Source: JBBRHQ01 sp963840235 (GTDB lineage: Bacteria > Actinomycetota > Thermoleophilia > Solirubrobacterales > 70-9). From it: a stretch of 64,000 nt of DNA. This document shows, in pieces, positions 33,555 through 42,789 of this stretch. A program made the translations under genes and the position numbers. Under the pieces are notes generated by a model, which was not told the DNA's origin, searched no databases, and saw nothing but the letters and a program-made list of their open reading frames with translations. Each line of letters begins with the position of its first letter. Position 1 is the stretch's first letter. The stretch covers positions 186,001 through 250,000 of the forward strand of contig CAWIYC010000001.1 of the NCBI GenBank assembly GCA_963840235.1, in the 5' to 3' direction.

Positions 33555-34520
33555 CTAGGTCAGGGAGAACTCGGCCCAGAGGGGATAGTGATCGGAGATT
33601 CGCCAGGACTTCGGCGTGTTGGCCAAGTCTCCCAGCAGGAAGTCGGTCCAGGGGAACTCGCCGGCCTTGCCCGTGTAGGTGAGCGTCAGCGCCTCGCGGT
33701 CGCCCTGCGTGAACCAGGCGATCTGATCGAAGAAGCTGTGGTCTGTGGGCTTATCGAAGATCGTCCTCGGTACATCCAGGAGCTCGAAGGGCGGGGTCAG
33801 GCCCTTGTCGGTGAAGGCCTGCCAGTTGGGGTCGTCCCGGCGGTCGATGTTGAAGTCGCCAAGGGCGATCAGGTTGCGGTTGAAGTCGTCGGGGTTGCTC
33901 GCCCGCTCGGCCAGCCAGTCGGCGATCGCCGCCAGCTCCGTCAGCCGGTCGGCGGGCTTCCTGCCGAAGACGATGTGAAGCGCGACCAGGGTGAAGGCCT
34001 TGGGGCCGGCGGCGAAGCTGACGGCATAGGGGGTACGGGCGAACTGGCGCTCGAGAGCGCCGTGCTTGATCTCGCCGAACCACTCCTCGGGGACGACCAG
34101 CTCGCCGGCGAGGCCGGTCAGCCGCACCCGCTTGGTGTCGAAGAGGTAGGCCAGGCGCTCGCCGTTTGCCGGCTGGCCCTCGCCGACGTCGGTGACGATG
34201 AAGTTCCACTGCGGCCCCAGGCGCCGCATCAGGGTGCGCAGGGCGCTTAAGTCATTGCGGGTCTCCTGGACGGCGACGACGTCAAAGCGCGAGACGATCT
34301 CGGCGATCGCGCAGATATCGGCGAGGTTTCGCTTCGGGCTATCGCTTGCCGCGCTCTCCCACTTCTCGGTGAGGCCCCCGAGGGCGCGGATGTTCCAGGT
34401 GCCGATCAGCAGGTTGGAGCCCTGGTGCTTGGCCGGGATCTTCGAGCCCAGGCCTGAACGCAGGCCGCTGAGAACGGTTTCGACCTGGGCGGGCGGGTTG
34501 TCGACGGAGACGGTTGGCAT
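33555..34520 (-). CDS. Endonuclease/exonuclease/phosphatase (EEP) family protein
   Basis: 321 aa. EEP motifs in order: LLIGTWNIRAL (Asn), FDVVAVQETRND (catalytic Glu), AGPKAFTLVALHIVFG, LIALGDFNIDRRDDPN (Asp/Asn), and SDHYPLWAEFS (catalytic His). Could act on nucleic acid, phosphoinositide or sphingomyelin; the pairing with patatin makes a lipid phosphodiesterase possible. First gene of a two-gene minus-strand operon. Confidence 0.88.
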   Translation of the reverse strand: MPTVSVDNPPAQVETVLSGLRSGLGSKIPAKHQGSNLLIGTWNIRALGGLTEKWESAASDSPKRNLADICAIAEIVSRFDVVAVQETRNDLSALRTLMRRLGPQWNFIVTDVGEGQPANGERLAYLFDTKRVRLTGLAGELVVPEEWFGEIKHGALERQFARTPYAVSFAAGPKAFTLVALHIVFGRKPADRLTELAAIADWLAERASNPDDFNRNLIALGDFNIDRRDDPNWQAFTDKGLTPPFELLDVPRTIFDKPTDHSFFDQIAWFTQGDREALTLTYTGKAGEFPWTDFLLGDLANTPKSWRISDHYPLWAEFSLT

Positions 34521-34791
34521 CCGTGGTCAGTCCGCAAAGTGTCGCGGCTCACCATCCTCAGTGGGCCGTGTTGTCAAAGTCGCCCCGGGTGGCGCCTGAT
34601 CACCCTCCTACGAAAGTCCAGCCTCGGACGATCGGCGAGCAAGATTTGAGCGGCCTCGGGTTGAGGTAGCCTGAGTCTCCGCAGGCCAATCGCCAATGCA
34701 GGGTGGGTTTGTGCGGACGGCGGGTAGCCTGGGGTAAGCGATCTGGCCAAGAGCGGGAACGCCATGCGACCCGCATGAGGAGTGGAGCAAG

Positions 34792-36162
34792 ATGAGCAAA
34801 TACGCAGTCATCAACCCGGCAACCGGCGAGACGGTCAAGGAGTACCCGCAGATCTCCGGCGAGGACCTCTCCGCAGCGATCTCGGCGGCGGATGAGGCCC
34901 ACCGGAACTGGTCGCTGAAGACGTCCGTTGCCGAGCGGGCCTCCTTGATCCGGCGGGTGGCCGAGCTTCACTCCGAGCGGAGGGAGATGCTGGCGGAGAT
35001 CGCCGTGCGGGAGATGGGCAAGCCGATGGAGCAGGCCCTCGGCGAGATGGACTTCTGCGTCGACATCTACGGCTACTACGCCGACAACGCGGAGGACTTT
35101 CTCAAGGACGAACCGATCTCGCTCCTGGCGGGCGACGGCACCGCGATCATCCGGCGGACGTCGATCGGCCCCCTGCTGGGAATCATGCCCTGGAACTTCC
35201 CCTATTACCAGGTGGCGCGGTTCGCGGCGCCGAACCTCATCGTCGGCAACACGATCCTGCTCAAGCCGGCGCATCAGTGCCCCGAGTCGGCGGAGGCGAT
35301 GCAGGCGATGTTCCGGGACGCCGGTCTCCCCGACGGTGCCTACCAGACCATCCTCGGCTCGAACGATCAGATCGCGGAAGTGATCGCCGATCCGCGAATC
35401 CGGGGTGTCTCGCTGACCGGCTCCGAGCGGGCCGGAGCCGCGGTGGCCGAGATTGCCGGGCGCCACCTGAAAAAGGTCGTCCTCGAGCTCGGCGGATCCG
35501 ATCCGTTCATCCTCCTGGGAGCCGAGGACCTAGACGAGGCGGTTACGGCCGCCGTCGCCGGCCGTCTGGACAACACCGGCCAGTCCTGCAATGCCGCGAA
35601 GCGGTTCATCGTCGCCGACGAGCTCTACGACCAATTCCTCGGGAAGTTCAAGGCCGCGATGACTGCTGCCGAACCCGGCGACCCAACGTCCGAGGACGCC
35701 GAGATGGGACCGCTTTCGTCAGCGACTGCTGCGGAGACCCTGCAGGATCAGCTCGATCGGGCGGTCGCCCAGGGCGCCGAGATAGTCGCCGGCGGGGATC
35801 GGGATGGCAACTACTTCTCGAGCACCGTGCTGGTCGGAATAAGTCCGGACAATGACGCGTACCGCGAGGAATTCTTTGGGCCGGTTGCGAGCGTGTTCCG
35901 GGCCGGCTCCGAGGAGGAGGCGATCGAGCTGGCGAATGACACGCCGTTCGGACTCGGTTCATACGTCTTCTCCGACGATCCGGAGCAGGCGCTCCGGGTG
36001 GCGGACAGCCTCGATACGGGGATGGTCTACGTCAACGGGGTGGGCGCCGACGGAGCCGAACTGCCCTTCGGCGGGGTCAAGCGGTCGGGCTTCGGAAGGG
36101 AGCTTGGCCGCTACGGCATCGAAGAGTTCGTCAACAAGAAGCTGATCCGCGTGCTGAAGTAG
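34792..36162 (+). CDS. gabD: NAD(P)-dependent aldehyde dehydrogenase, succinate-semialdehyde type
   Basis: 456 aa, ATG with GGAGTGGAGCAAG upstream. Motifs: GIMPWNFPYYQVARFAAPNL, LTGSERAGAAVAEIAGRHLK, catalytic Glu in LELGGSDPFI, catalytic Cys in DNTGQSCNAAKRFIV, and C-terminal FGGVKRSGFGRELGRYGIEE. The motif set matches short (~456 aa) succinate-semialdehyde dehydrogenases that turn SSA into succinate. It stands alone. A degraded copy of its 3' end lies at 27466, and a tRNA-Arg fragment follows it. Confidence 0.88.
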   Translation: MSKYAVINPATGETVKEYPQISGEDLSAAISAADEAHRNWSLKTSVAERASLIRRVAELHSERREMLAEIAVREMGKPMEQALGEMDFCVDIYGYYADNAEDFLKDEPISLLAGDGTAIIRRTSIGPLLGIMPWNFPYYQVARFAAPNLIVGNTILLKPAHQCPESAEAMQAMFRDAGLPDGAYQTILGSNDQIAEVIADPRIRGVSLTGSERAGAAVAEIAGRHLKKVVLELGGSDPFILLGAEDLDEAVTAAVAGRLDNTGQSCNAAKRFIVADELYDQFLGKFKAAMTAAEPGDPTSEDAEMGPLSSATAAETLQDQLDRAVAQGAEIVAGGDRDGNYFSSTVLVGISPDNDAYREEFFGPVASVFRAGSEEEAIELANDTPFGLGSYVFSDDPEQALRVADSLDTGMVYVNGVGADGAELPFGGVKRSGFGRELGRYGIEEFVNKKLIRVLK

Positions 36163-36239
36163 CTGGGCCGGCCGAGCGGCAAGTGAGTCAAGCGTCGTCC
36201 ATGTCGGCGCTGCGCTGACGTCAGCAACTCCGACGTCAA

Positions 36240-36280
36240 TACGAAACCGAAGGTCACAGGTTCGAATCCTGTCGGGCGCG
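36240..36280 (+). repeat. tRNA-Arg 3'-half fragment
   Basis: TACGAAACCGAAGGTCACAG then GTTCGAATCCTGTCGGGCGC and a discriminator G: anticodon-loop to 3' end of a tRNA-Arg(ACG)-like gene (T stem ACAGG/CCTGT, acceptor CGGGCGC). No 5' half with a GCGCCCG acceptor lies upstream. Read as an att scar like those of tRNA-Ser. 36281-36625 has no gene. Confidence 0.75.
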
Positions 36281-36625
36281 CTTCAAGAGTTCGGCGCAAG
36301 CCGCTTTGGAAGCGGGAACGCACGAGGTTTGAGTTCGCCGTTGAAGCAGTCCCAGAATCGCTGGATCGAGGGCCCGTGCCTGGGATCTCTCGCGCAACTA
36401 TCGCGCGGATCCCAAGCACAGCGCCAATTCTGAGGGTTCCGATCGCACAGACTTTCGCCCACACCGGCCCCTGGCGGGCCGACGACACCAACGCCATTGG
36501 CGGGATTCATGGCAGTCACAGCCGCCGGAGCCCGTCAAGCGGCACAGGCGGTCTACTCGTAGTCGAGCTTGGGGAATCCTGAATCGATACCGCGCCCCTC
36601 CGGAGCTGCCTGTAAGAATCAGAAT

Positions 36626-37228
36626 GTGGAGAATGAGCCTCGCGCTGTGCAGGTTCCGATCAGCTCCCCGATCTGGAGCCAGTTCTTCGTCGTCGCGCCG
36701 CTTGTCCTGGTCGGCACCCGCGAGCAGGATGGCGGCCACGACCTCGCCCCGAAGCACATGGCGATGCCGCTCGGCTGGCAGAACTACTTCTGCTTCGTCT
36801 GCCATCCGTCCCACGCCACTCAGCGCAATGCTGAGCGCAGCGGCGAGTTCACCGTCAGCTTCCCCCGCCCGGAGGAGGTGGTCCAAGCTTCGCTCGGAGC
36901 CGCCCCACGGGCGGCGGATGGGAGCAAGCCCACCCTGGCGGCGATCCCGGTCTTTCCCGCTACCAGGGTCGATGGCGTGCTGGTACGTGATTCGCACCTG
37001 TGGCTCGAGTGTGAGCTCGAGCGGATCATCGGCGGCTTCGGCGAGAACACGCTGATAGTCGGTCGGGTGGTTGCCGCGACGGTCGACGAGGACGCGCTGC
37101 GGGCCTCCGACTCCGACGACGCCGAACGAATCCGGGCGCGACCCCTGCTGGCCTACCTCCCTCCGGGGCGCTTCGCCACGATCTCGGAGACCTTCTCGTT
37201 CCCGTTCCCGGTCGATTTTCGGATCTGA
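36626..37228 (+). CDS. Flavin reductase-like split-barrel protein
   Basis: 200 aa from GTG 36626. Family features: VVAPLVLVGTREQDGGHDLA, the Cys-containing CFVCHPSHATQRNAERSGEF, SFPRPEEV, and LWLECELERIIGGFGENTLI. This is the FMN-binding flavin reductase fold. First gene of a three-gene operon: the next ATG follows its stop with no gap. It may be a hydroxylase-partner reductase or an FMN-bound oxidoreductase. Confidence 0.75.
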   Translation: MENEPRAVQVPISSPIWSQFFVVAPLVLVGTREQDGGHDLAPKHMAMPLGWQNYFCFVCHPSHATQRNAERSGEFTVSFPRPEEVVQASLGAAPRAADGSKPTLAAIPVFPATRVDGVLVRDSHLWLECELERIIGGFGENTLIVGRVVAATVDEDALRASDSDDAERIRARPLLAYLPPGRFATISETFSFPFPVDFRI

Positions 37229-38371
37229 ATGTCCGACCCCGCGGTTCTCGAATGGCTTCGGGCGCGGACAGCCGAGATGGTCGCTTCGCTCGAGCGCCTC
37301 GTGAGCGCCGAGTCGCCCTCGCTTGACCCTGTTGCTCAGCGCGAGCCCTTCGGACTCCTCGCCGGCGAGCTCCGCGAGCTCGGGTTCAAGGTCGAGACGA
37401 TCCCCGGGCGCAACGTCGGCGATCACCTGCTCGCCCGCGACGCCGCCGCGAGGTCGGCGAATGGCGCACCGCAACTCCTCCTCGGACACATGGACACCGT
37501 TTGGCCGCGCGGCACCCTGGCGTCGATGCCGGTGCGCAAGGAGGAGGGGCGGTTGCACGGCCCCGGCGTGTATGACATGAAGGCCGGGTTGGTGCAGATG
37601 CTGTTCGCGCTGCGCGCGGTGCGCGAACACGGGCTCGTGCCCACTTCGCCCGTGACCGTTCTGATCAACACCGACGAGGAGATCGGCAGCCCGGAGTCGC
37701 GTGAGCACATCGAGCGCCTTGCGCGCTCGGCGAGCCGCGCCCTCGTCCTCGAGCCCTCGTTCGGGCCGGCGGGCCAACTGAAGACCGCGCGCAAGGGATC
37801 CGGGGAGTTCGTCGTCACGGTCCACGGACTGGCGAGCCACGCGGGAATCGATCCCGAGAAAGGGGTCAGCGCGATCCTTGAGCTCTCACATCAGATCCAG
37901 CGCTTGTTCGCGCTGAACGACCCAAAACGCGGCGTCACCGTGAACGTGGGGACGATCGATGGCGGCCTGCGGCCGAACGTCGTCGCTCCGCAGGCGGCGG
38001 CGATGGTGGACGTGCGGGTGAGGACCGCGGAGGACGCCGAACACGTCGAGGCCGCGATCCGCGGGCTCGAGCCGACCCAGGATGGAGCCTCGATCGCGAT
38101 CGAGGGCGGGTTCGGTCGTCCGCCGCTCGAGCGGACCGCTCGAAACCGTGCGCTCTGGGAGGCGGCTTGCGCTGCCGCGGATACGCTCGGCATCCCGCTC
38201 GAGGAGGCCGCGGTCGGGGGTGCCTCCGACGGCAATTTCAGCAGCCGCCACGTCGCGACCCTCGATGGCCTCGGCGCTGTCGGGGACGGCGCACACGCGG
38301 AGCACGAGCATGTTCTCGTAGCGCGGCTACCCGAACGGGCTGCGCTCCTTGCAACCCTCCTCTGCAGATGA
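37229..38371 (+). CDS. M20 family metallopeptidase (glutamate carboxypeptidase type)
   Basis: 380 aa. Di-zinc site: LLGHMDTVWPRGT (His, Asp), GVYDMKAGLVQM (bridging Asp), NTDEEIGSPES (catalytic Glu-Glu), LVLEPSFG, and late SRHVATLDGLGAVGDGAHAE. The lid segment VHGLASHAGIDPEKGVSAIL is that of CPG2-like enzymes, which cleave C-terminal glutamate or N-acyl amino acids. No signal peptide. It abuts the flavin reductase gene and overlaps the next gene by 4 bases. Confidence 0.88.
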   Translation: MSDPAVLEWLRARTAEMVASLERLVSAESPSLDPVAQREPFGLLAGELRELGFKVETIPGRNVGDHLLARDAAARSANGAPQLLLGHMDTVWPRGTLASMPVRKEEGRLHGPGVYDMKAGLVQMLFALRAVREHGLVPTSPVTVLINTDEEIGSPESREHIERLARSASRALVLEPSFGPAGQLKTARKGSGEFVVTVHGLASHAGIDPEKGVSAILELSHQIQRLFALNDPKRGVTVNVGTIDGGLRPNVVAPQAAAMVDVRVRTAEDAEHVEAAIRGLEPTQDGASIAIEGGFGRPPLERTARNRALWEAACAAADTLGIPLEEAAVGGASDGNFSSRHVATLDGLGAVGDGAHAEHEHVLVARLPERAALLATLLCR

Positions 38372-39432
38372 GCGACGACGCTCTCGAATCAGCCCCGCGC
38401 CTCACAGCCGGCAGCGTCGCCCGGATCGCCGACTTCGACCACCGGCCACCGCAGGCCGAGCCCCTTCCGCGGGAACACTGGGCCACCGGCGACTACGTGA
38501 TCGGCGAGGTGCTCGATTCCGGAGAGCTGCCCTGCAGGGTGGAGACCGGATCTGGGCGCATCGCCCGGATGAGACCCGGCGACCTGGTCCTGGGCGCGTT
38601 TGGGGTGCGCGCGGCGACCCTGGAAGCGGTCGGTGACTGGCGGGCGATCAGTCCCGACGGCCGCATGCAGCAGCTCACGGCGGCTTGCGTGTTCGGGGGT
38701 TGCACCTCGATCTCCGCCTGGACTCACCCGCTCGCCGACGTTCGCTATCGCGGTCACGCCGTGCGCGACGGCGACAAGCTGACCATGGGCGGGTTCGCAG
38801 GGATCGGGGAGCCCCGCGGCGAAGCACTGTCCGCGCCGGTGGTGCTGATCATCGGGACGTCGATGAGCGCCGGCAAGACGATCGTCGGAATGGCGATCGT
38901 GCGACGGCTGAAGCGCATGGGCCTGCGCGTTGCGGGCGCCAAGGTCACCGGCGTGGCGCGGCTCTCGGACATCCTTGCGTTCCGCGATGCTGGCGCTGAT
39001 TTCGTCGCAGACTTCGTCGACGCCGGCCTGCCGTCGACGGTGGTCGAGCCACAGCAGTACGAGGTGGCGCTCGAACGGCTGCTCGGCAAGATCGCAGCGG
39101 CGAAGCCGGATGTCGTCGTCGTCGAGGCGGGCGCCTCCCCGCTGGAGCCGTACAACGGCGACATCGCCGTCGAACGACTGGGAGAGCGGGTGCGATGCAC
39201 GGTGCTGTGCGCGTCCGACCCCTATGCCGTCGCCGGAGTCATGAACGCCTTCCAGACCAAGCCCGACGTGGTCTCGGGGCGGGCCGCCAGCACCCAGGCG
39301 GGAATCGTCCTGGTGGAGAAGCTGGTTGGCATACCCGCCCTGAACCCGCTCGACGAACCGTCGCTTGGGAGGCTGGACGAGCTGCTCGCCGAGAAGCTGG
39401 CGCTGGATGAAGCCAGGGACGCTCCGGAATGA
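38368..39432 (+). CDS. DUF1611-like P-loop protein
   Basis: 354 aa from ATG 38368 (ATGA overlap with the M20 stop). N-terminal beta domain (~1-145), then a P-loop VVLIIGTSMSAGKTIVGMAI, KVTGVARLSDILAFRDAGAD, and VVVVEAGASPLEPYNGDIAV. The layout resembles DUF1611 / dethiobiotin-synthase-like proteins; a DUF1611 member (DgcN) has been described as a D-glutamate N-acetyltransferase. With an M20 amino-acid hydrolase next door, modification or deacylation of an amino acid is a reasonable guess, not shown. Confidence 0.6.
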   Translation: MSDDALESAPRLTAGSVARIADFDHRPPQAEPLPREHWATGDYVIGEVLDSGELPCRVETGSGRIARMRPGDLVLGAFGVRAATLEAVGDWRAISPDGRMQQLTAACVFGGCTSISAWTHPLADVRYRGHAVRDGDKLTMGGFAGIGEPRGEALSAPVVLIIGTSMSAGKTIVGMAIVRRLKRMGLRVAGAKVTGVARLSDILAFRDAGADFVADFVDAGLPSTVVEPQQYEVALERLLGKIAAAKPDVVVVEAGASPLEPYNGDIAVERLGERVRCTVLCASDPYAVAGVMNAFQTKPDVVSGRAASTQAGIVLVEKLVGIPALNPLDEPSLGRLDELLAEKLALDEARDAPE

Positions 39433-39507
39433 ATCCTCGACACCCGCGCCGAGGGAGGCGCTCATCGGCGGGGATCATCACCGCATGGGCGTGAACTCGG
39501 CGATGTA

Positions 39508-39636
39508 AGCGAGCGTCCCCCTCGCCCCATCGAGGACACGATCGCCGCGCCCGGTGAGAGCCTGATCCGCCACGGCGTGGCGCGCACTCCCGCCGCCCTC
39601 GAAGATTCTCGGCACGAGCAGAAGACCGAGCTCTGA
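39508..39636 (+). pseudogene. C-terminal tail remnant with ESLIRHGVA motif
   Basis: In frame to a TGA at 39634: IEDTIAAPGESLIRHGVART, then PAALEDSRHEQKTEL. 28 bases (39556-39583) are identical to 56377-56404, where a second tail (TVAETGESLIRHGVAPTPAA) occurs. Parent gene unknown. The remainder of 39433-39758 holds nothing I can support. Confidence 0.4.
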
Positions 39637-39758
39637 GGGCCCCGAATGGAAGACGTCGGGCCTTCGTCATCGCCTGGGAGTGCGGTCGGATCGAGCCGCT
39701 CTAAGGCCGGGAGGCAATTGATGGATATCTGATGTGGCCCGGGTCCCCCGACCGGCGC

Positions 39759-40676
39759 TCATCTGATGGCGGTGTTCACCTTCGCCTCACAGCCCCTGAA
39801 TCCATCACGTCGGAAGACCCCGTAGCAGGTGTCGATGCCGGGGCCGCCGACCAGGAGGCTTCCGCGCTGGCCCCGACTCGCGGCGTGGAGGACGTCGTTG
39901 CCGGCCCCACCGAAGAGCTTGTTGCTGCCGGCCCCGCTGTAGAGGTGATCACTCGCCCGGCCACCGAAGAGCTTGTCGGAGCCATGGCCGCCGAGGATCT
40001 GGTCGTCACCTTGCTGGCCGTATAGCTTGTCGTCTCCGGACCGGCCGTAGACACTGTCATCTCCGGGACCGCCATGGGCGCCGTCCTTGCCCGGGCCCAT
40101 CCGGCAGACGTCGTCTCCCCGCCCGCCCCAGCATCCGTCGCTCCCTGCGCCGTGCTTGGCGAAGTCTTTGCCCCGCCCTCCGACGCAGTCGGAGTTCTGC
40201 TGGCCGGTGATACAGATGTCGTTCCCGCCGCCGCCGATGCAGCGGTTTCGCCTCGACCCCTGCGAGTAGCAGGTGTCGGCCTCGCTGTTACCGATGAATC
40301 TGTCCGAGCCATGGCCCAGATAGATCGTCAGCGGAATCGGCAGCGGATCGAGCACATCGACCTCGTCGCCTGAGGGGCCCATCTTCAAGAGGGTCGAGGC
40401 GACCCCATCCAAGGGGCAGACGGCGGCATTTCGGTTGTGGGTGAAGCGACAGCCAACCGGCTTTGCTCCGGCCATGTAGCCATCGACCGCAATCCTGCCA
40501 TCGCTGATGGTCAACTTCAGATGCGATCCGGAGTTGGCGCCGTAGATCACAATCAGACCTTGCCCCGACGCCGTTCGCCCGGTGAAGAGCGCCACGGTTA
40601 TCAGTAGCGCAGCGAGAACCAAAGCCAGCCGCCATGAGCCGAGCTTTTTCAATCCCGTCGCAGTTGGGATCCGCAT
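39759..40676 (-). CDS. Secreted haemolysin-type calcium-binding (RTX-like) repeat protein
   Basis: 305 aa. Signal/anchor helix LALVLAALLITVALFTG, then from ~120 to 285 RTX-like nonapeptides G-G-x-G-x-D-x-(hydrophobic)-x, e.g. GGGGNDICI, GGPGDDSVYGRSGDDKLYG, GGAGNDVLHA. The repeats fold as a calcium-dependent parallel beta-roll. Several repeats are degenerate and cysteine-bearing (CYSQGSRRNRC). No type I secretion genes are nearby, so export is probably by Sec. Confidence 0.85.
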   Translation of the reverse strand: MRIPTATGLKKLGSWRLALVLAALLITVALFTGRTASGQGLIVIYGANSGSHLKLTISDGRIAVDGYMAGAKPVGCRFTHNRNAAVCPLDGVASTLLKMGPSGDEVDVLDPLPIPLTIYLGHGSDRFIGNSEADTCYSQGSRRNRCIGGGGNDICITGQQNSDCVGGRGKDFAKHGAGSDGCWGGRGDDVCRMGPGKDGAHGGPGDDSVYGRSGDDKLYGQQGDDQILGGHGSDKLFGGRASDHLYSGAGSNKLFGGAGNDVLHAASRGQRGSLLVGGPGIDTCYGVFRRDGFRGCEAKVNTAIR

Positions 40677-40762
40677 GCGGCTGCCTCCAATCCGCCCGAT
40701 CTCTGGATCGGCTTAGTCGGCCCTTCCCTTGAATCTTCTAGCTTTCGCAGACGATTCGGGCT

Positions 40763-40904
40763 CTAAGCAAATCGATCGCGTAGGGGGCTGATGCGGTTGC
40801 GAGAACATCCTGCACCCGGGCGGATTCCGAAAGTCCTCGGCCATGGTCTCGAAAACCTTTGGGCGTCGTAAGGCGCCTCGTGGGTTCGAATCCCACCCCC
40901 TCCG
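40763..40904 (+). repeat. Class II element end plus variant tRNA-Ser fragment, copy G
   Basis: 40763-40844 has AGCAAATCGATCGCGTAGGG and TGATG as in copy F. 40845-40904 is the same variant tRNA 3' fragment as at 24511 (variable arm GGGCGTCGTAAGGCGCCTC), with few differences. Confidence 0.75.
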
Positions 40905-41030
40905 CTGGTTCGCTGGAAGTCCCTGAATAAGGCTAGAGACAGGGCAGCGCGGCGCCGCATGCTGGCCGATTGGGATGATTCTCGGCTGCGTTGGCCCGAC
41001 TTCGCGCCCGGTCGCCGAATCTGCGGATCG
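40905..41030 (+). repeat. Left-end-type sequence shared with 21473-21600
   Basis: TTCGCTGGAAGTCCCTGAAT, GCTGGCCGATTGGG, GATTCTCGGCTG and GTCGCCGAATCTG appear in the same order as after copy D. The rest up to 41220 has no gene I can support. Confidence 0.6.
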
Positions 41031-41220
41031 CACGCCGATCGCACGAGCGCCCGGCCGGACTTCCATTCCAAGGCGATCAGAGCTAGATGTGCTCGCGTGT
41101 CAGCTGCCCGAACGGCCAGCCGCCCGAAGGAATTGTCGTAGCCCGCTCGCAGCCGTAGCTGCCGAGTAGCTCGCAGACGTAAGACGCGCCGAGGCCTCCC
41201 GCCCGCGCCCGGTGCGACCG

Positions 41221-42789
41221 TCAGGGAGGGAAGAGCACCGCGCGTCCCTCCGGAGAGTTGAACATCTCGCCCCCCTTGTGAGCGACACCCGGCACCGTGA
41301 CGAGGCTGTGGACGTTGCTCGAGTGGAATTTGTCCATGAACCTCATGAAGATCTTGCCGCGGCGAAGCCGGTTGCGGCCCTGGTAGTCAGCCTCGCAGGT
41401 CTTATCGAGTTCGCTGTCGCGCTTGTTGTCGTCCTCGCCGAGCAGGTAGACCACCCGGCGACCTGCGTAGTCCTTGCGAACCTGGCTCTTGCTTCGGGCC
41501 GCGACGTAGCGCTTGCGCTTGCGCAGGCCGTAGCCATACTTGTCCCACCCCCGGCAGAGCAGGCGCTGATCCTCCCGTAGCCCGCGGAACCTGCCGTTGA
41601 TCCAGCGCTTGCCGTTCATGTACACGTAGGAGGAGGGGTTGGCGACGACGTAGCGCAGCTTCGGCCCCTGGTCGGTCAGCGCCGCCTTGCTGAAGGCGGC
41701 ATAGCGTTGAGCGAACTGGCCGCCGGCGGAGTGGCCCGCGATCACGATCTCCTGGAGGTTCGGGAAGTTGGACTTCTTCGCGAGCATCGCGATGAACTCG
41801 TCGTACACCGCGAACGAGCTTCGCCTGGCCAGCCCGAAGCCGCTGGACGAGCGCTGACCCCACTTCCACTCGCCCCACCTGAGCTCGCTGGATAGATGGA
41901 TCGAGCCCTTCTGGAAATAGGGCGCGATGATGATCGTTTGCGCGGTGACGCCCGAGGTCTGGGCCGCCATGCGCATCGAGCCGAAGTAGCCCTCGACGTC
42001 CCTGCCCTTGCCGTGCTGGATGATCACCGCCCGCGTGACCTGGGGCTGAGGGTCGCCGATGACGAGGTTCTGGCAGTAGGGCATCTGCGCTCCGTCCGAG
42101 AGCGCGACCGTGACGACGCAGTCCGGCACATCCGGGCCACCGTTGCCGGCCAGGGTCAGGGAGACGTTGTCGGCGTAGCCGTCATTGAGGGTTCCCTCGG
42201 TGCGCCGCGCGGTGATCGTCACCACGACCTTCCGGGTCTCGGGCGGGACCTTCGCCGTCTCCGTGCGGGACATCAGCGAAGTCACTCCGCCGCGCTCGGT
42301 GGGCGAGACCGGCCCGACCCTGATCGAGTCGAGAACGGCTCCCCCGTTGGCGACCATCTCGGCGACGACCCTGGCGTTGTCGCCCTGGGACTTGTAGCCG
42401 CCAAGGAGTGCGGTGAGCGTCGCCTTCGCAATCTTCGCGTCGATCTGCGCCGCCGCTGAGGAGACGTCGATCGTCTGGGTTGCCGTCGACTGGGCGACGT
42501 TCGGGCCGCCGGCGAAGAGGTTCTTCCCGGCGCGCAGCTGGGTGGCGTGGGCGATCGACGGGAGTTCCTCGATGCCGTACCGGATCGCCGTGAATCCGGC
42601 GCTCGTCGTCCAGCCGCTCGGAGGCGTAACGACGCTCGGATTGGACGTTCCGGCGGAGGCCTCGGCACCGGGGTTGGCAACGAGATTGCCGGTGGGGATG
42701 GCCGCCTGCGCGATCGCAGGCGATGACGCAAGTGCGATTGCGAGCAATGCGGAACAGCCGAGTCGCCGGTGGAATCCCGCCACCGTCAT
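41221..42789 (-). CDS. Secreted alpha/beta hydrolase with N-terminal beta-sandwich
   Basis: 522 aa from ATG 42789; signal peptide ALLAIALASSPAIAQA. Residues ~30-210 form a jelly-roll-like module beginning LVANPGAEASAGTS, often seen in exported carbohydrate-active proteins. The C-terminal half is a hydrolase: AVIIQHGKGRDVEGYFGSM, elbow IVIAGHSAGGQFAQRYAAF, VVYLLGEDDNKRDSELDKTC and a late His in VPGVAHKGGEMF. The substrate is unknown; an extracellular polysaccharide or polyester esterase is possible. Confidence 0.75.
   Translation of the reverse strand: MTVAGFHRRLGCSALLAIALASSPAIAQAAIPTGNLVANPGAEASAGTSNPSVVTPPSGWTTSAGFTAIRYGIEELPSIAHATQLRAGKNLFAGGPNVAQSTATQTIDVSSAAAQIDAKIAKATLTALLGGYKSQGDNARVVAEMVANGGAVLDSIRVGPVSPTERGGVTSLMSRTETAKVPPETRKVVVTITARRTEGTLNDGYADNVSLTLAGNGGPDVPDCVVTVALSDGAQMPYCQNLVIGDPQPQVTRAVIIQHGKGRDVEGYFGSMRMAAQTSGVTAQTIIIAPYFQKGSIHLSSELRWGEWKWGQRSSSGFGLARRSSFAVYDEFIAMLAKKSNFPNLQEIVIAGHSAGGQFAQRYAAFSKAALTDQGPKLRYVVANPSSYVYMNGKRWINGRFRGLREDQRLLCRGWDKYGYGLRKRKRYVAARSKSQVRKDYAGRRVVYLLGEDDNKRDSELDKTCEADYQGRNRLRRGKIFMRFMDKFHSSNVHSLVTVPGVAHKGGEMFNSPEGRAVLFPP

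Noticed and set aside
32105..33682. Plus-strand ORF of 525 codons opposite the patatin gene
   Set aside because: Antisense shadow; the minus strand has clear catalytic motifs.
36398..37840. Minus-strand ORF of 480 codons
   Set aside because: Antisense to the flavin reductase and M20 genes, no motif.
39759..40676. Repetitive DNA considered as a CRISPR or tandem-repeat array
   Set aside because: The repeats are coding RTX-like nonapeptides with variable DNA; there are no regular spacers. No CRISPR array was seen anywhere in the window.
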